In this document: positions 34,684-43,325 of the stretch, piece by piece | Layout: each line of letters opens with the position of its first letter | How positions within the stretch are numbered: the stretch's first letter is position 1 | Source of the DNA: Prevotella melaninogenica | GTDB taxonomy: Bacteria; Bacteroidota; Bacteroidia; Bacteroidales; Bacteroidaceae | Direction of reading: 5' to 3' | Assembly (NCBI RefSeq): GCF_018127965.1 | Contig: NZ_CP072349.1 | Location: 934,001-998,000 of the forward strand | DNA: 64,000 nucleotides | The notes under the pieces: model-generated | Databases searched by the model: none | What the model was told of the DNA's origin: nothing | The model's input: the letters and a program-made list of their open reading frames with translations, nothing else | Program-made: the position numbers and the translations under genes

Positions 34684-37512
34684 TTACTTTAGTACTTTTG
34701 CAAGGAAGCGAGAAGTATAGCTCTCTTTGTTCTTCGCCACTTCCTCTGGTGTACCACAGCTCAACATGCGACCGCCACCACGACCACCTTCTGGTCCCAT
34801 GTCAATGATGTAGTCTGCAAGTTTGATGACATCGAGGTTGTGTTCGATGATAATAACGGTGTTGCCACGGTCAACAAGTTTCTGTAATACGTCCATTAAG
34901 ATACGTATATCTTCAAAATGAAGACCAGTTGTAGGCTCATCAAGGATGTAGAGTGTCTTACCTGTGTCACGCTTTGCAAGTTCTGTAGCCAACTTGACAC
35001 GCTGACTCTCACCGCCAGAGAGGGTAGTGGAACTTTGTCCAAGCTTGATATAGCCCAAACCAACATCCTGTAATGCCTTGATCTTCAGCAGTATCTGTGG
35101 TACGTTCTCAAAGAATTCTACAGCCATATTGACTGTCATATCCAATACGTCTGCAATGGATTTTCCTTTGAAACGTACTTCTAACGTCTCACGATTATAG
35201 CGTTTGCCGTGACAAACCTCACAAGGTACCATCACATCAGGTAGGAAGTTCATTTCAATGGTTTTGTAACCATTACCTCCACAGGTCTCACAGCGTCCTC
35301 CTTTCACATTGAAAGAGAATCGTCCAGGCTTATAACCACGAATCTTAGCTTCGGGAAGATTGACGAAGAGTTGGCGGATATCGGAGAACACACCTGTATA
35401 GGTTGCAGGATTACTGCGTGGAGTACGACCGATAGGACTTTGGTCAACGTTCACCACTTTATCAATGTTATCTATGCCTTCAATCTTTCCGTAAGGCATA
35501 GGACGTTTCAGTGAGCGGTAGAAGTGTTGTGAAAGTATAGGCTGCAAGGTCTCATTGATGAGTGTACTCTTACCAGAACCAGACACACCAGTGACGACAA
35601 TTAGTTCACCAAGTGGGAAGGTTACGTTTACGTCTTTTAGGTTATTACCCTTACAACCTGTGAGTTGTATGGTCTTTCCATTCCCTTCTCTGCGCTCCTT
35701 AGGAAGTTCTATGGCACGTTCACCATTTAGATATTGTGCAGTAAGTGTGTGTGTCTTGAGCATGTCTGCAGGCTTTCCTTGAAAGACAACCTCACCACCT
35801 TTGCGTCCAGCTTTCGGTCCGATGTCTACAATCCAGTCCGCAGCACGCATCATGTCTTCGTCGTGTTCAACAACGATAACCGTATTTCCCATGTCACGTA
35901 ACTCTTTCAGAGAGTTTATGAGACGCTCGTTATCGCGTTGATGAAGACCAATAGAAGGCTCGTCGAGGATGTAGAGCACGTTAACAAGTTGTGAACCAAT
36001 CTGCGTTGCAAGGCGAATACGTTGACTCTCACCACCAGAAAGCGTAGCACTTTGACGGTTTAATGCAAGGTAATCAAGGCCCACATCGAGTAGGAAGTTT
36101 ATACGTTTACGAATCTCCTTTATGATTTCAGCGGCGATAGTACGCTGCTTTTCGCTCATGTGTTCCTCAACATGATCAACCCAGTCTTTCAACTCGTTGA
36201 TATCCATTTCAGCAAGGTCAGCAATGTTTTTATCCCATATCTTATAGGATAGAGCCTCACGATTTAAACGATGACCATGACATTCTGGACATTGTGCTTC
36301 GGCTATGAACTGGTCAGCCCACTTCTTACCAGCTGAGGAATCATCGTTCTCCATGACCGTACGGAGATACTTAATGATACCATCAAAGGACACAAAGTAA
36401 TCTGAGGTGGTATGGACAAGCTCTTTAGCAATCTTCAACTTCTCCAAAGAACCATATAAAACCTCGTCCATAGCTTCCTTAGGTATATCCTTAATAGGAG
36501 TCTTAAGGTCGCAATTATGCTTCTTTAAGAGAGCGTCTAGCTGCCAGAATATCATCTGGTTCTTGTATTTCCCTAAAGGAACTATTGCACCACTATAAAT
36601 GTCTTGTTTGTCATCTGGAATCACTTTCTTCAAGTCAATCTCATCAATCACACCCAAACCTTTACACTGTGGACAGGCTCCTTCGGGTGAGTTGAACGAG
36701 AAGATGTTTGGTGCAGGGTCTTTGTATGCTATACCAGTGACTGGGTCCATTAGTCGTTTAGAGAAGTACTTGGCTTCGTCTCGTTCGTTATCAAGAATCA
36801 TTAGCAAGCCTTCTCCTTGCTTCATTGCCGTTGAAACGGTCTTTGCCATACGCTCACGTAGCGTGTTATTCTCCGTACCACCGAGTTTCATCTTGTCGAT
36901 AACAACCTCGATATTATGGTTCTTGTAGCGATCAACCTTCATACCACGTGTTAGTTCTTGTATCTCTCCATCGACACGAATATACAAGTAACCTTTGCGT
37001 CGCATCTGCTCAAAGAGCTCACGATAGTGACCTTTACGGTTGCGAACAAGTGGCGAGAGAATATATATCTTGCGGTCTTGATAATCAGACATAATCATAT
37101 CCACCACTTTCTCCTCAGTGTATTTCACCATCTTTTCACCGCTCATATAAGAGTATGCTTCACCTGCACGTGCAAAGAGAAGGCGGAGGTAGTCGTATAT
37201 CTCTGTAGTTGTACCAACGGTAGAGCGGGGATTCTTATTGGTTGTTTTCTGTTCAATGGAGATGACAGGGGATAGTCCTGTAATCTTATCTACGTCTGGG
37301 CGCTCCATGTTTCCAAGGAAGTTGCGTGCGTAAGCAGAGAAAGTTTCAATGTATCGACGCTGACCTTCAGCGAAGATAGTGTCGAATGCAAGTGAACTTT
37401 TACCTGAACCAGATAGTCCAGTGAAGACGGTAAGTGAGTTACGAGGGATGGTTATGTCTACATTCTTCAGATTATGTACTCTGGCTCCGAAGACTTCTAT
37501 TTTCTCATTCAT
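34684..37512 (-). CDS. uvrA: Excinuclease ABC subunit A (first copy)
   Basis: 942 residues, the classical UvrA size. Two ABC ATPase modules: Walker A GLSGSGKSS near residue 35 and GVSGSGKST near 645; two signatures LSGGESQR; zinc modules CPQCKG...CPECHG and CETCGG...CEVCHG. It recognises bulky DNA lesions and loads UvrB in nucleotide-excision repair. A second paralogue lies at 43326-46211 on the same strand. Confidence 0.95.
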   Translation of the reverse strand: MNEKIEVFGARVHNLKNVDITIPRNSLTVFTGLSGSGKSSLAFDTIFAEGQRRYIETFSAYARNFLGNMERPDVDKITGLSPVISIEQKTTNKNPRSTVGTTTEIYDYLRLLFARAGEAYSYMSGEKMVKYTEEKVVDMIMSDYQDRKIYILSPLVRNRKGHYRELFEQMRRKGYLYIRVDGEIQELTRGMKVDRYKNHNIEVVIDKMKLGGTENNTLRERMAKTVSTAMKQGEGLLMILDNERDEAKYFSKRLMDPVTGIAYKDPAPNIFSFNSPEGACPQCKGLGVIDEIDLKKVIPDDKQDIYSGAIVPLGKYKNQMIFWQLDALLKKHNCDLKTPIKDIPKEAMDEVLYGSLEKLKIAKELVHTTSDYFVSFDGIIKYLRTVMENDDSSAGKKWADQFIAEAQCPECHGHRLNREALSYKIWDKNIADLAEMDINELKDWVDHVEEHMSEKQRTIAAEIIKEIRKRINFLLDVGLDYLALNRQSATLSGGESQRIRLATQIGSQLVNVLYILDEPSIGLHQRDNERLINSLKELRDMGNTVIVVEHDEDMMRAADWIVDIGPKAGRKGGEVVFQGKPADMLKTHTLTAQYLNGERAIELPKERREGNGKTIQLTGCKGNNLKDVNVTFPLGELIVVTGVSGSGKSTLINETLQPILSQHFYRSLKRPMPYGKIEGIDNIDKVVNVDQSPIGRTPRSNPATYTGVFSDIRQLFVNLPEAKIRGYKPGRFSFNVKGGRCETCGGNGYKTIEMNFLPDVMVPCEVCHGKRYNRETLEVRFKGKSIADVLDMTVNMAVEFFENVPQILLKIKALQDVGLGYIKLGQSSTTLSGGESQRVKLATELAKRDTGKTLYILDEPTTGLHFEDIRILMDVLQKLVDRGNTVIIIEHNLDVIKLADYIIDMGPEGGRGGGRMLSCGTPEEVAKNKESYTSRFLAKVLK

Positions 37513-37516
37513 GGGG

Positions 37517-37700
37517 TTGTTGGGTGTTTGGTGTTGAATGTTTGGTGTTAAATGTTTGGTGTTGATGAATTGTTGGGTGTTTGTTGTTGGGTGATGGGTG
37601 TTGAGGATTTCCTCCGTGTTTATGATTCTCTTGATGGTAAGAACTGATGAAAATCGCTATTCATCACCACCCATCATTCGCCACCCATCACCCACCCAAA
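37517..37700. repeat. G/T-rich then C/A-rich low-complexity region, partly self-complementary
   Basis: Upstream of uvrA, words GTTGGGTGTTTGG and TGTTTGGTGTT repeat several times at 37517-37600, then the other strand's version (CACCCATCACCC) appears at 37620-37700. GGGTGATGGGTG at 37589-37600 and CACCCATCACCC at 37682-37693 are perfect 12-bp complements. Confidence 0.7.
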
Positions 37701-37701
37701 A

Positions 37702-38385
37702 TCATCTCGTCGACTGTGTGTAACCTCTGAGGAGGTTAACATCTCGTCGAATGTGGAACTCTTTGCCGTCAGCTCCTTTGGCGGTTACATTGACAAAGTA
37801 AGTCCCTTGCGCAACATCTTTGCCTTTATACTTACCATCCCAGCCACCAGCGGGGTCATTCCATTCGTATATCTTTTGTCCCCAACGGTTAAAGATGATA
37901 GCTTTAAACTCTACAATACTCTTATATCCAGGCTTTGCACGATAGATATCATTGATACCATCTCCATTGGGTGAGAAAGCATTAGGCATCTGTAGGCTAC
38001 TCTCACTGATGGAGAAACTAATAGCATTGTAGCGTGTTGTGTCATTATTCAAGATTTCATAAAGCACTACTCTCGTTGTTCCTGCCTCTGTAAAGGTGTA
38101 TTCGGTATTCTCATCATAACGGATAAGAAAAGCTGAACGTGGGTTATTTTGATTGAAGAAGTGCCATTCGTAGTGTGTTGCTGCGTCCTTTGTTGTAGGT
38201 GGATTGGCTGAGAACTCAATCGTCAAAGGAGCCGAACCAACATAAGTGTCACCTGCGGCAATTGTATTGGTTTCACCATTTGCATCGGTATATTTACCTG
38301 AGGGTTGGCAATCTTGTGCCCATGCTATAGAAGAAAAAAGCATAGACACCATCACCCCCAATAGTCTAAATTTATATTGTTTCAT
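37702..38385 (-). CDS. Type IX-secreted protein with gliding-motility C-terminal domain
   Basis: 227 residues from ATG 38385 (a longer frame starts at 38460, but MKQYKFRLLGVMVSMLFSSIAWAQ gives the signal peptide). The middle holds a PKD-like beta domain (PLTIEFSANPPTTKDAATHYEWHFF). The C-terminus carries the CHU_C/gliding type-B sorting domain: NAFSPNGDGINDIYR, IIFNRWGQKIYEWNDPAGGWDGKYKGKDVAQGTYFVNV. Such domains direct export through the type IX secretion system and attachment to the cell surface. Its ligand is unknown. Confidence 0.9.
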   Translation of the reverse strand: MKQYKFRLLGVMVSMLFSSIAWAQDCQPSGKYTDANGETNTIAAGDTYVGSAPLTIEFSANPPTTKDAATHYEWHFFNQNNPRSAFLIRYDENTEYTFTEAGTTRVVLYEILNNDTTRYNAISFSISESSLQMPNAFSPNGDGINDIYRAKPGYKSIVEFKAIIFNRWGQKIYEWNDPAGGWDGKYKGKDVAQGTYFVNVTAKGADGKEFHIRRDVNLLRGYTQSTR

Positions 38386-38429
38386 TTCAATAGTTCGTTT
38401 GATGTTACCTTGAAAAATGTATAATCGTG

Positions 38430-38457
38430 CAAATTTACACAATTTTTCCCATACAAA
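38430..38457 (-). promoter_or_regulatory. Promoter of the type IX-secreted protein gene
   Basis: TAAATTTG on the - strand at 38430-38437, with TTTG at 38454-38457 (spacing 16, slightly short). Confidence 0.55.
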
Positions 38458-38687
38458 CAAGTAAATCTATCTGCCTGAATAGGATAATAATATGTATTTC
38501 TATCTGCTAAACTCAAATAGCATATTCTCTTGCTATGGCACTTCTTAAGAACTGACAATATTGTATTCTCTTTGAGAAAGGAAGGCTCATATCAATTCTT
38601 TCTTGTTCGGGTGGGGTGTTCTAACTCTTTTTCTAACAACGAAGTGGCTTAGTTCTAACAATATTTTGTAAGGTGTTTAATAGTCCG

Positions 38688-38753
38688 CACCATTGGTGCT
38701 TAGCCTTAGCACCATTGGTGTTGATGCTTCGCACCACTGGTGTTGAGCATCAG
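38688..38753. repeat. 22-bp palindrome array, family A, locus 3
   Basis: Three units start at 38688, 38710 and 38732; cores CACCATTGGTG twice and CACCACTGGTG once. The array is in the 580-bp divergent gap between the type IX-secreted gene and the LysM gene; I see no other gene in that gap. Confidence 0.88.
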
Positions 38754-38903
38754 TGCCATGAAAGAAAATGGTAAGAAAGAGTGATTGATATCGTAAAATA
38801 ATATCTGCTAAGAGATTATTGGAAACTCAGACAAGAATGCTTTATTTGGCAATAATAAATGAAATGGTGTAAGCGTTTTTGTGTTTTTTATCATTCTACA
38901 TCT

Positions 38904-38932
38904 TTTGATTACAGATTTCTTTTGTATATTTG
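38904..38932 (+). promoter_or_regulatory. Promoter of the LysM/periplasmic-binding gene
   Basis: TTTG at 38904-38907 and TATATTTG at 38925-38932. Transcription should begin near 38939, so the ATG at 38967 is the start rather than upstream ATGs. Confidence 0.75.
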
Positions 38933-38966
38933 CAGTTGTAATTTGTTACTGATTGAAAACAAAAGT

Positions 38967-40364
38967 ATGTTTATGAGAAATTATTTAAAATATCTTATGC
39001 TATTTTTGGCTATGACTTTTAGTTATAGCGTGTTGGCTCAAAGTGTTCAATGGCGTGATCAACATAAGGTGAAACGTAAGGAAACTATCTTTGGTATTGC
39101 TAAAGAATATGGTGTTACTATTCCACAACTTCTTGATGCTAACCCTGCAATGAAGCAGGCTGGTTATGAACTGAAGAAAGGTGATTTAATCTTTGTCCCA
39201 TATTCAAAGGAGGGCGATTTCCTTCCAGATGGTTCTGTGAAAGGTAAGACGGACAAGAAAGCTGCGACAAAGTCTACTGTTGCTCAGGCTCCTGTAAAGG
39301 CTGTTAATGCTATCCGAGTTGGTGTTATGCTTCCTTTGCATAATCAAGATGGAGATGGAAAACGTATGGTTGAATACTATCGTGGTATCTTGTTGGCGCT
39401 TAATCAATTGAAGAGTGAGGGAATTACAACAGAGGTTCATGCTTGGAATGTACCTAAGGGTGCTGATATTCGTAATACCTTGCTTGAGCCAAATGCTTCA
39501 AAGTTAGATGTTATTTTTGGCCCTCTTTATTCAGAACAGGTAAAACCATTGGCGGACTTCTGCCGTGCATACGATATTAAACTCGTTATTCCTTTCTCTA
39601 TATCAGGCAATGATGTTGAAACAAATCCTAATATTTTCCAAGTATATCAGACGGAGGCTTCGTTGACAAACAAGGCGATAGCAGCTTTCTTAGAGCGTTT
39701 CCAAAAGTCACATCATCCAATCTTTATTAATTGTAAGGACGAGACAAGTCAGGTGGGTGAGTTCACAACAAGCTTGAGAAAGCAACTCGATTTACAGAAA
39801 ATCAAGTATAATCTCACAAGTTTAAAGTCATCGAATGCAGACTTTTCAAAGCATTTTGATGCTACTCGTCCAAATGTAGTGATTCTTAATTCAGAGAAAA
39901 GTCCACAGTTGAATGAGGTGTTTAATAAACTGGCCCAGCTGAAGAAAGCGCGCCCTGGTATTGCGATTAGCCTTTATGGTTATAACCAGTGGTTTGTTTA
40001 TCAGGATTATTATCTTGACCAATACTTCAAGTATAACACTTATATCCCATCTACCTATTATTATAATAAGGCAGCGGATAAGACAAAGGAGCTCGAAGCA
40101 AAGTACACAGAGCAGTATGGTGAGCCTATGTCAAGACAGTATATTCCACGTATGGCAATTACTGGCTATGATCAAGCACAGTTCTTTGTACGTGGCTTAA
40201 AGGCTAATGGAAAGAACTTTAAGGGTACTGCTGCTGAGGTTAAGTATCGTCCATTGCAGACACGTTATGACTTTGTTCGTGTAGGACAGGGCGGATATAT
40301 CAATGATAACTTCCAGCTGGTTCACTTCAAGACAGACCAGACAATGGAGAATCTTGTCTATTAA
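38967..40364 (+). CDS. LysM protein with type-1 periplasmic binding (Leu/Ile/Val-like) domain
   Basis: 465 residues from ATG 38967. A signal peptide ends at VLAQ; a LysM module (HKVKRKETIFGIAKEYGVTIPQLLDANP...LKKGDLIFVPY) follows. From about residue 115 there is a Peripla_BP_6-type domain starting IRVGVMLPLHNQDGDGKRMVEYYRGILLALNQLK, with FGPLYSEQVKPLADFC and IPFSISGNDVETNPNIFQVYQTEA. The fold is that of amino-acid binding proteins, but here it is linked to a peptidoglycan anchor and no ABC permease is near. It likely has a structural or sensing role in the envelope. The beta-barrel gene follows after 26 bases. Confidence 0.87.
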   Translation: MFMRNYLKYLMLFLAMTFSYSVLAQSVQWRDQHKVKRKETIFGIAKEYGVTIPQLLDANPAMKQAGYELKKGDLIFVPYSKEGDFLPDGSVKGKTDKKAATKSTVAQAPVKAVNAIRVGVMLPLHNQDGDGKRMVEYYRGILLALNQLKSEGITTEVHAWNVPKGADIRNTLLEPNASKLDVIFGPLYSEQVKPLADFCRAYDIKLVIPFSISGNDVETNPNIFQVYQTEASLTNKAIAAFLERFQKSHHPIFINCKDETSQVGEFTTSLRKQLDLQKIKYNLTSLKSSNADFSKHFDATRPNVVILNSEKSPQLNEVFNKLAQLKKARPGIAISLYGYNQWFVYQDYYLDQYFKYNTYIPSTYYYNKAADKTKELEAKYTEQYGEPMSRQYIPRMAITGYDQAQFFVRGLKANGKNFKGTAAEVKYRPLQTRYDFVRVGQGGYINDNFQLVHFKTDQTMENLVY

Positions 40365-40390
40365 ACAGTTGTAGAGAACCTTATTCAAAA

Positions 40391-41140
40391 ATGAAGAATA
40401 GAATCTCAAGATTATTAGTTGTTGTCCTATTTGCGCTGCCGTTGACTGCTGCAGCGCAGATAGGAGACCACCGTAACGACTTTGCTATTGGTGTAAATGG
40501 TGGTTACGTACTCTCTAATGTGGGCTTCACTCCGAGTGTAAGACAATCTATGCATGGTGGTGTAACCGGAGGATTGAGTGTGCGTTATGTGTGCGAGAAG
40601 TACTTTAATACTATTTGTTCTATCTATGGTGAGGTGAACTATTCCTCAATCGGATGGAAAGAGAAGATACTGACGGGTACTGATCAGCCTGTTATCAACT
40701 CTAATGGGGCTGCTGAAGCGTATTTACGCACTGTTAACTATATTCAGATTCCGGTCTTCGCACACCTTGCATGGGGGCGTGAACAGAATGGTTTTAACTT
40801 CTTTTTCCAAGCAGGACCGCAGTTAGGACTCTATCTTGGAGAGTCAACTTCTAAGAATTATGATACTCCTAACCTTGCTAATGATGGTACAGGGCGAAGC
40901 AATGCGGTAACAGCACAGGAGTCAATGCCAGTAGAAAAGAAGTTAGACTACGGTATTGCAGCTGGCTTAGGTTTAGAGTATAGCAACCGACATGTAGGTC
41001 ATTTCCTACTTGAAGCCCGTTACTACTATGGATTGGGCAATATTTATGGAAGTTCAAAGAAAGACTATTTTGGCAAGTCTAACTATGGTAATATCGTAGT
41101 TAAGGCTACCTACCTTTTTGATATAATCAAAACTAAATAA
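40391..41140 (+). CDS. Outer-membrane beta-barrel protein (PorT-like)
   Basis: 249 residues with a clear signal peptide (LFALPLTAAAQ) and alternating beta-strands ending in aromatic residues: FAIGVNGGYVLSNVGFTPS, SVRYVCEKYF, SIYGEVNYSSIGWKE, YIQIPVFAHLAWG, FFFQAGPQLGLYLG, HFLLEARYYYGLGNIYG. This is the OMP_b-brl_2 pattern of small eight-stranded barrels, which includes PorT of the type IX system. The assignment to PorT itself is an inference from size and the nearby type IX substrate. It is followed eight bases later by the peptide transporter. Confidence 0.75.
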   Translation: MKNRISRLLVVVLFALPLTAAAQIGDHRNDFAIGVNGGYVLSNVGFTPSVRQSMHGGVTGGLSVRYVCEKYFNTICSIYGEVNYSSIGWKEKILTGTDQPVINSNGAAEAYLRTVNYIQIPVFAHLAWGREQNGFNFFFQAGPQLGLYLGESTSKNYDTPNLANDGTGRSNAVTAQESMPVEKKLDYGIAAGLGLEYSNRHVGHFLLEARYYYGLGNIYGSSKKDYFGKSNYGNIVVKATYLFDIIKTK

Positions 41141-41148
41141 GATAAGCT

Positions 41149-42702
41149 ATGTTTAAAAATCACCCAAAAGGATTGCTCCAAGCAGCCTTCAGTAACATGG
41201 GCGAACGCTTCGGTTACTACATTATGAATGCGGTTCTCGCATTGTTCTTGTGTTCTAAGTTCGGTCTGTCAGACGAAACGTCGGGTCTGATTGCATCACT
41301 TTTTTTGGCAGCAATCTATGTCATGAGCTTGGTTGGTGGTGTTATTGCTGACCGTACACAAAACTATCAGCGTACTATTGAAAGTGGTCTTGTCGTGATG
41401 GCACTGGGGTATGTAGCGTTGTCTATCCCTGTTCTTGCTACACCTGAAAATAATTCCTATCTGCTTGCTTTCACTATCTTTGCTTTGGTATTGATTGCTG
41501 TTGGTAATGGATTGTTTAAAGGTAATTTACAGGCAATCGTCGGTCAGATGTATGATGATTTTGAGACTGAAGCGGCAAAAGTTTCACCCGAGCGTTTGAA
41601 ATGGGCACAGGGACAGCGTGATGCAGGTTTCCAGATTTTCTATGTATTCATTAATTTGGGTGCATTGGCAGCTCCATTCATAGCTCCTGTATTGCGTAGC
41701 TGGTGGCTGGGGCGCAATGGTCTAACTTATGATGCAGCTCTACCACAGCTTTGCCATAAATATATCAATGGTACTATTGGTGACAATCTCGGTAATTTGC
41801 AGGAACTTGCAACCAAGGTAGGTGGTAATTCTGCTGATTTGGCATCATTCTGTCCTCATTATCTTGATGTGTTCAATACTGGTGTTCATTATAGCTTTAT
41901 TGCCAGTGTTGTTACCATGCTCATTTCTCTTATTATCTTCATGAGTTCAAAGAAACTCTTCCCAATGCCTGGCAAGAAGGAGCAGATAGTTAATGTTGAG
42001 TATACTGATGAGGAGAAGGCGTCAATGGCAAAGGAAATTAAGCAGCGTATGTATGCTCTTTTTGCTGTATTGGGTATTAGTGTGTTCTTTTGGTTTTCAT
42101 TCCATCAGAATGGTCAGAGCCTCTCTTTCTTTGCGCGTGATTTCGTCAATACAGATTCTGTAGCACCGGAGATATGGCAGGCAGTAAACCCATTCTTTGT
42201 AATCTCTCTTACCCCATTGATTATGTGGGTCTTTGCCTATTTCACCAAGAAAGGTAAGCCTATTTCTACACCTCGTAAGATTGCCTATGGTATGGGTATC
42301 GCTGGTTTTGCTTATCTTTTCTTAATGGGATTTTCACTGGTTCATAATTATCCTTCAGCTGAGCAGTTCACTTCTCTTGAGCCTGCTGTCCGTGCAACGA
42401 TGAAGGCTGGTCCGATGATTCTTATCCTTACTTACTTCTTCCTGACCGTTGCTGAGTTGTTTATCTCTCCACTGGGTCTGAGTTTTGTAAGTAAGGTTGC
42501 TCCTAAGAATCTTCAGGGACTTTGTCAGGGTTTATGGTTAGGTGCTACTGCTGTTGGTAATGGCTTCCTTTGGATTGGTCCATTGATGTATAACAAGTGG
42601 TCAATTTGGACTTGTTGGCTTGTTTTTGCCATCGTATGTTTCATTTCTATGGTTGTTATGTTCGGTATGGTGAAGTGGCTGGAGCGTGTAACGAAGTCTT
42701 AA
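41149..42702 (+). CDS. Proton-dependent oligopeptide transporter (POT/PTR family)
   Basis: 517 residues, about 12-14 membrane helices. The N-terminus has HPKGLLQAAFSNMGERFGYYIMNAVLALFL, the POT signature with the ExxERFxYY proton-coupling motif (here NMGERFGYY), then GGVIADR, GNGLFKGNLQAIVGQMYDD and, in the second half, FFSFHQNGQSLSFF (matching the family's QxxSx region) and VAELFISPLGLSFVSKVAP. It imports di- and tripeptides, a main nitrogen source for such asaccharolytic-leaning bacteria. Eight bases separate it from the barrel gene. Confidence 0.93.
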   Translation: MFKNHPKGLLQAAFSNMGERFGYYIMNAVLALFLCSKFGLSDETSGLIASLFLAAIYVMSLVGGVIADRTQNYQRTIESGLVVMALGYVALSIPVLATPENNSYLLAFTIFALVLIAVGNGLFKGNLQAIVGQMYDDFETEAAKVSPERLKWAQGQRDAGFQIFYVFINLGALAAPFIAPVLRSWWLGRNGLTYDAALPQLCHKYINGTIGDNLGNLQELATKVGGNSADLASFCPHYLDVFNTGVHYSFIASVVTMLISLIIFMSSKKLFPMPGKKEQIVNVEYTDEEKASMAKEIKQRMYALFAVLGISVFFWFSFHQNGQSLSFFARDFVNTDSVAPEIWQAVNPFFVISLTPLIMWVFAYFTKKGKPISTPRKIAYGMGIAGFAYLFLMGFSLVHNYPSAEQFTSLEPAVRATMKAGPMILILTYFFLTVAELFISPLGLSFVSKVAPKNLQGLCQGLWLGATAVGNGFLWIGPLMYNKWSIWTCWLVFAIVCFISMVVMFGMVKWLERVTKS

Positions 42703-42823
42703 TATAAAATGATAGACCTCTTATAAGGGAATTATAGCTAATTGATTTTGAGTATTTAGAGCATTGTCAAATAACCAAATGAATCTTGGTGGGTTTTATA
42801 AAATATTTGATCAATGCTATAAG

Positions 42824-43010
42824 AAAGAGGGTGTGTCAAAATACAAATATCATTTTGATAATCTTACAGTTTGAAACAATCTAATAAAAAATGACCATTT
42901 CTATACTCGATTTTGAGTAAAGAAATGGTCTTTTCTTTGCCTTTAGAAGAATCCTACTTATAGATTGCAAGTTGTCAAGTTATTAATTTGCATTTTGACA
43001 CACCCTCTTT
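42824..43010. mobile_element. MITE-like element with 25-bp terminal inverted repeats (187 bp)
   Basis: Ends at 42824-42848 and 42986-43010 read AAAGAGGGTGTGTCAAAAT inward and match at 24 of 25 positions. Inside lies a second hairpin (GACCATTTCT...AGAAATGGTC, about 42890-42935). It encodes nothing. GAGGGTGTGTCAAAA-type ends are also known from full insertion sequences, so it may be a non-autonomous derivative. No clear target duplication was seen. It lies in the 623-bp gap after the peptide transporter. Confidence 0.75.
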
Positions 43011-43140
43011 TATCATGTAATCATATTTGAATGACCAATATCTCTATCGTATAAGTAAGTCGATTAGCGTCTTACTCTCTTATTATAAGGGTGATAATCC
43101 TTCCTTCTTTTTATCCTTTTATCAACGTGTTGTAGCCTAA

Positions 43141-43206
43141 CACATAATGTGCGAACGCCCCGCACATGTTGTGCGGAGCGTTCGCACTAATGGTGCTAAG
43201 CACTAA
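43141..43206. repeat. 22-bp palindrome array, family A, locus 4
   Basis: Units start at 43141, 43163 and 43185 (CACATAATGTG, CACATGTTGTG, CACTAATGGTG). Two neighbouring units pair as CGAACGCCCCGCACA with TGTGCGGAGCGTTCG (14 of 15), giving a strong hairpin at 43152-43184. It lies between the MITE-like element and the second uvrA. Confidence 0.88.
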
Positions 43207-43325
43207 ATACCTTGTAATCTATTATTAGAAGGTGTGTAATTTATTATCAAAAAAGGGCTACACAGTCCTAAACACATAGTGTTTATTTGATTAGGGGCTT
43301 GCTACGCTAAGTTATAGAAGTTCAT

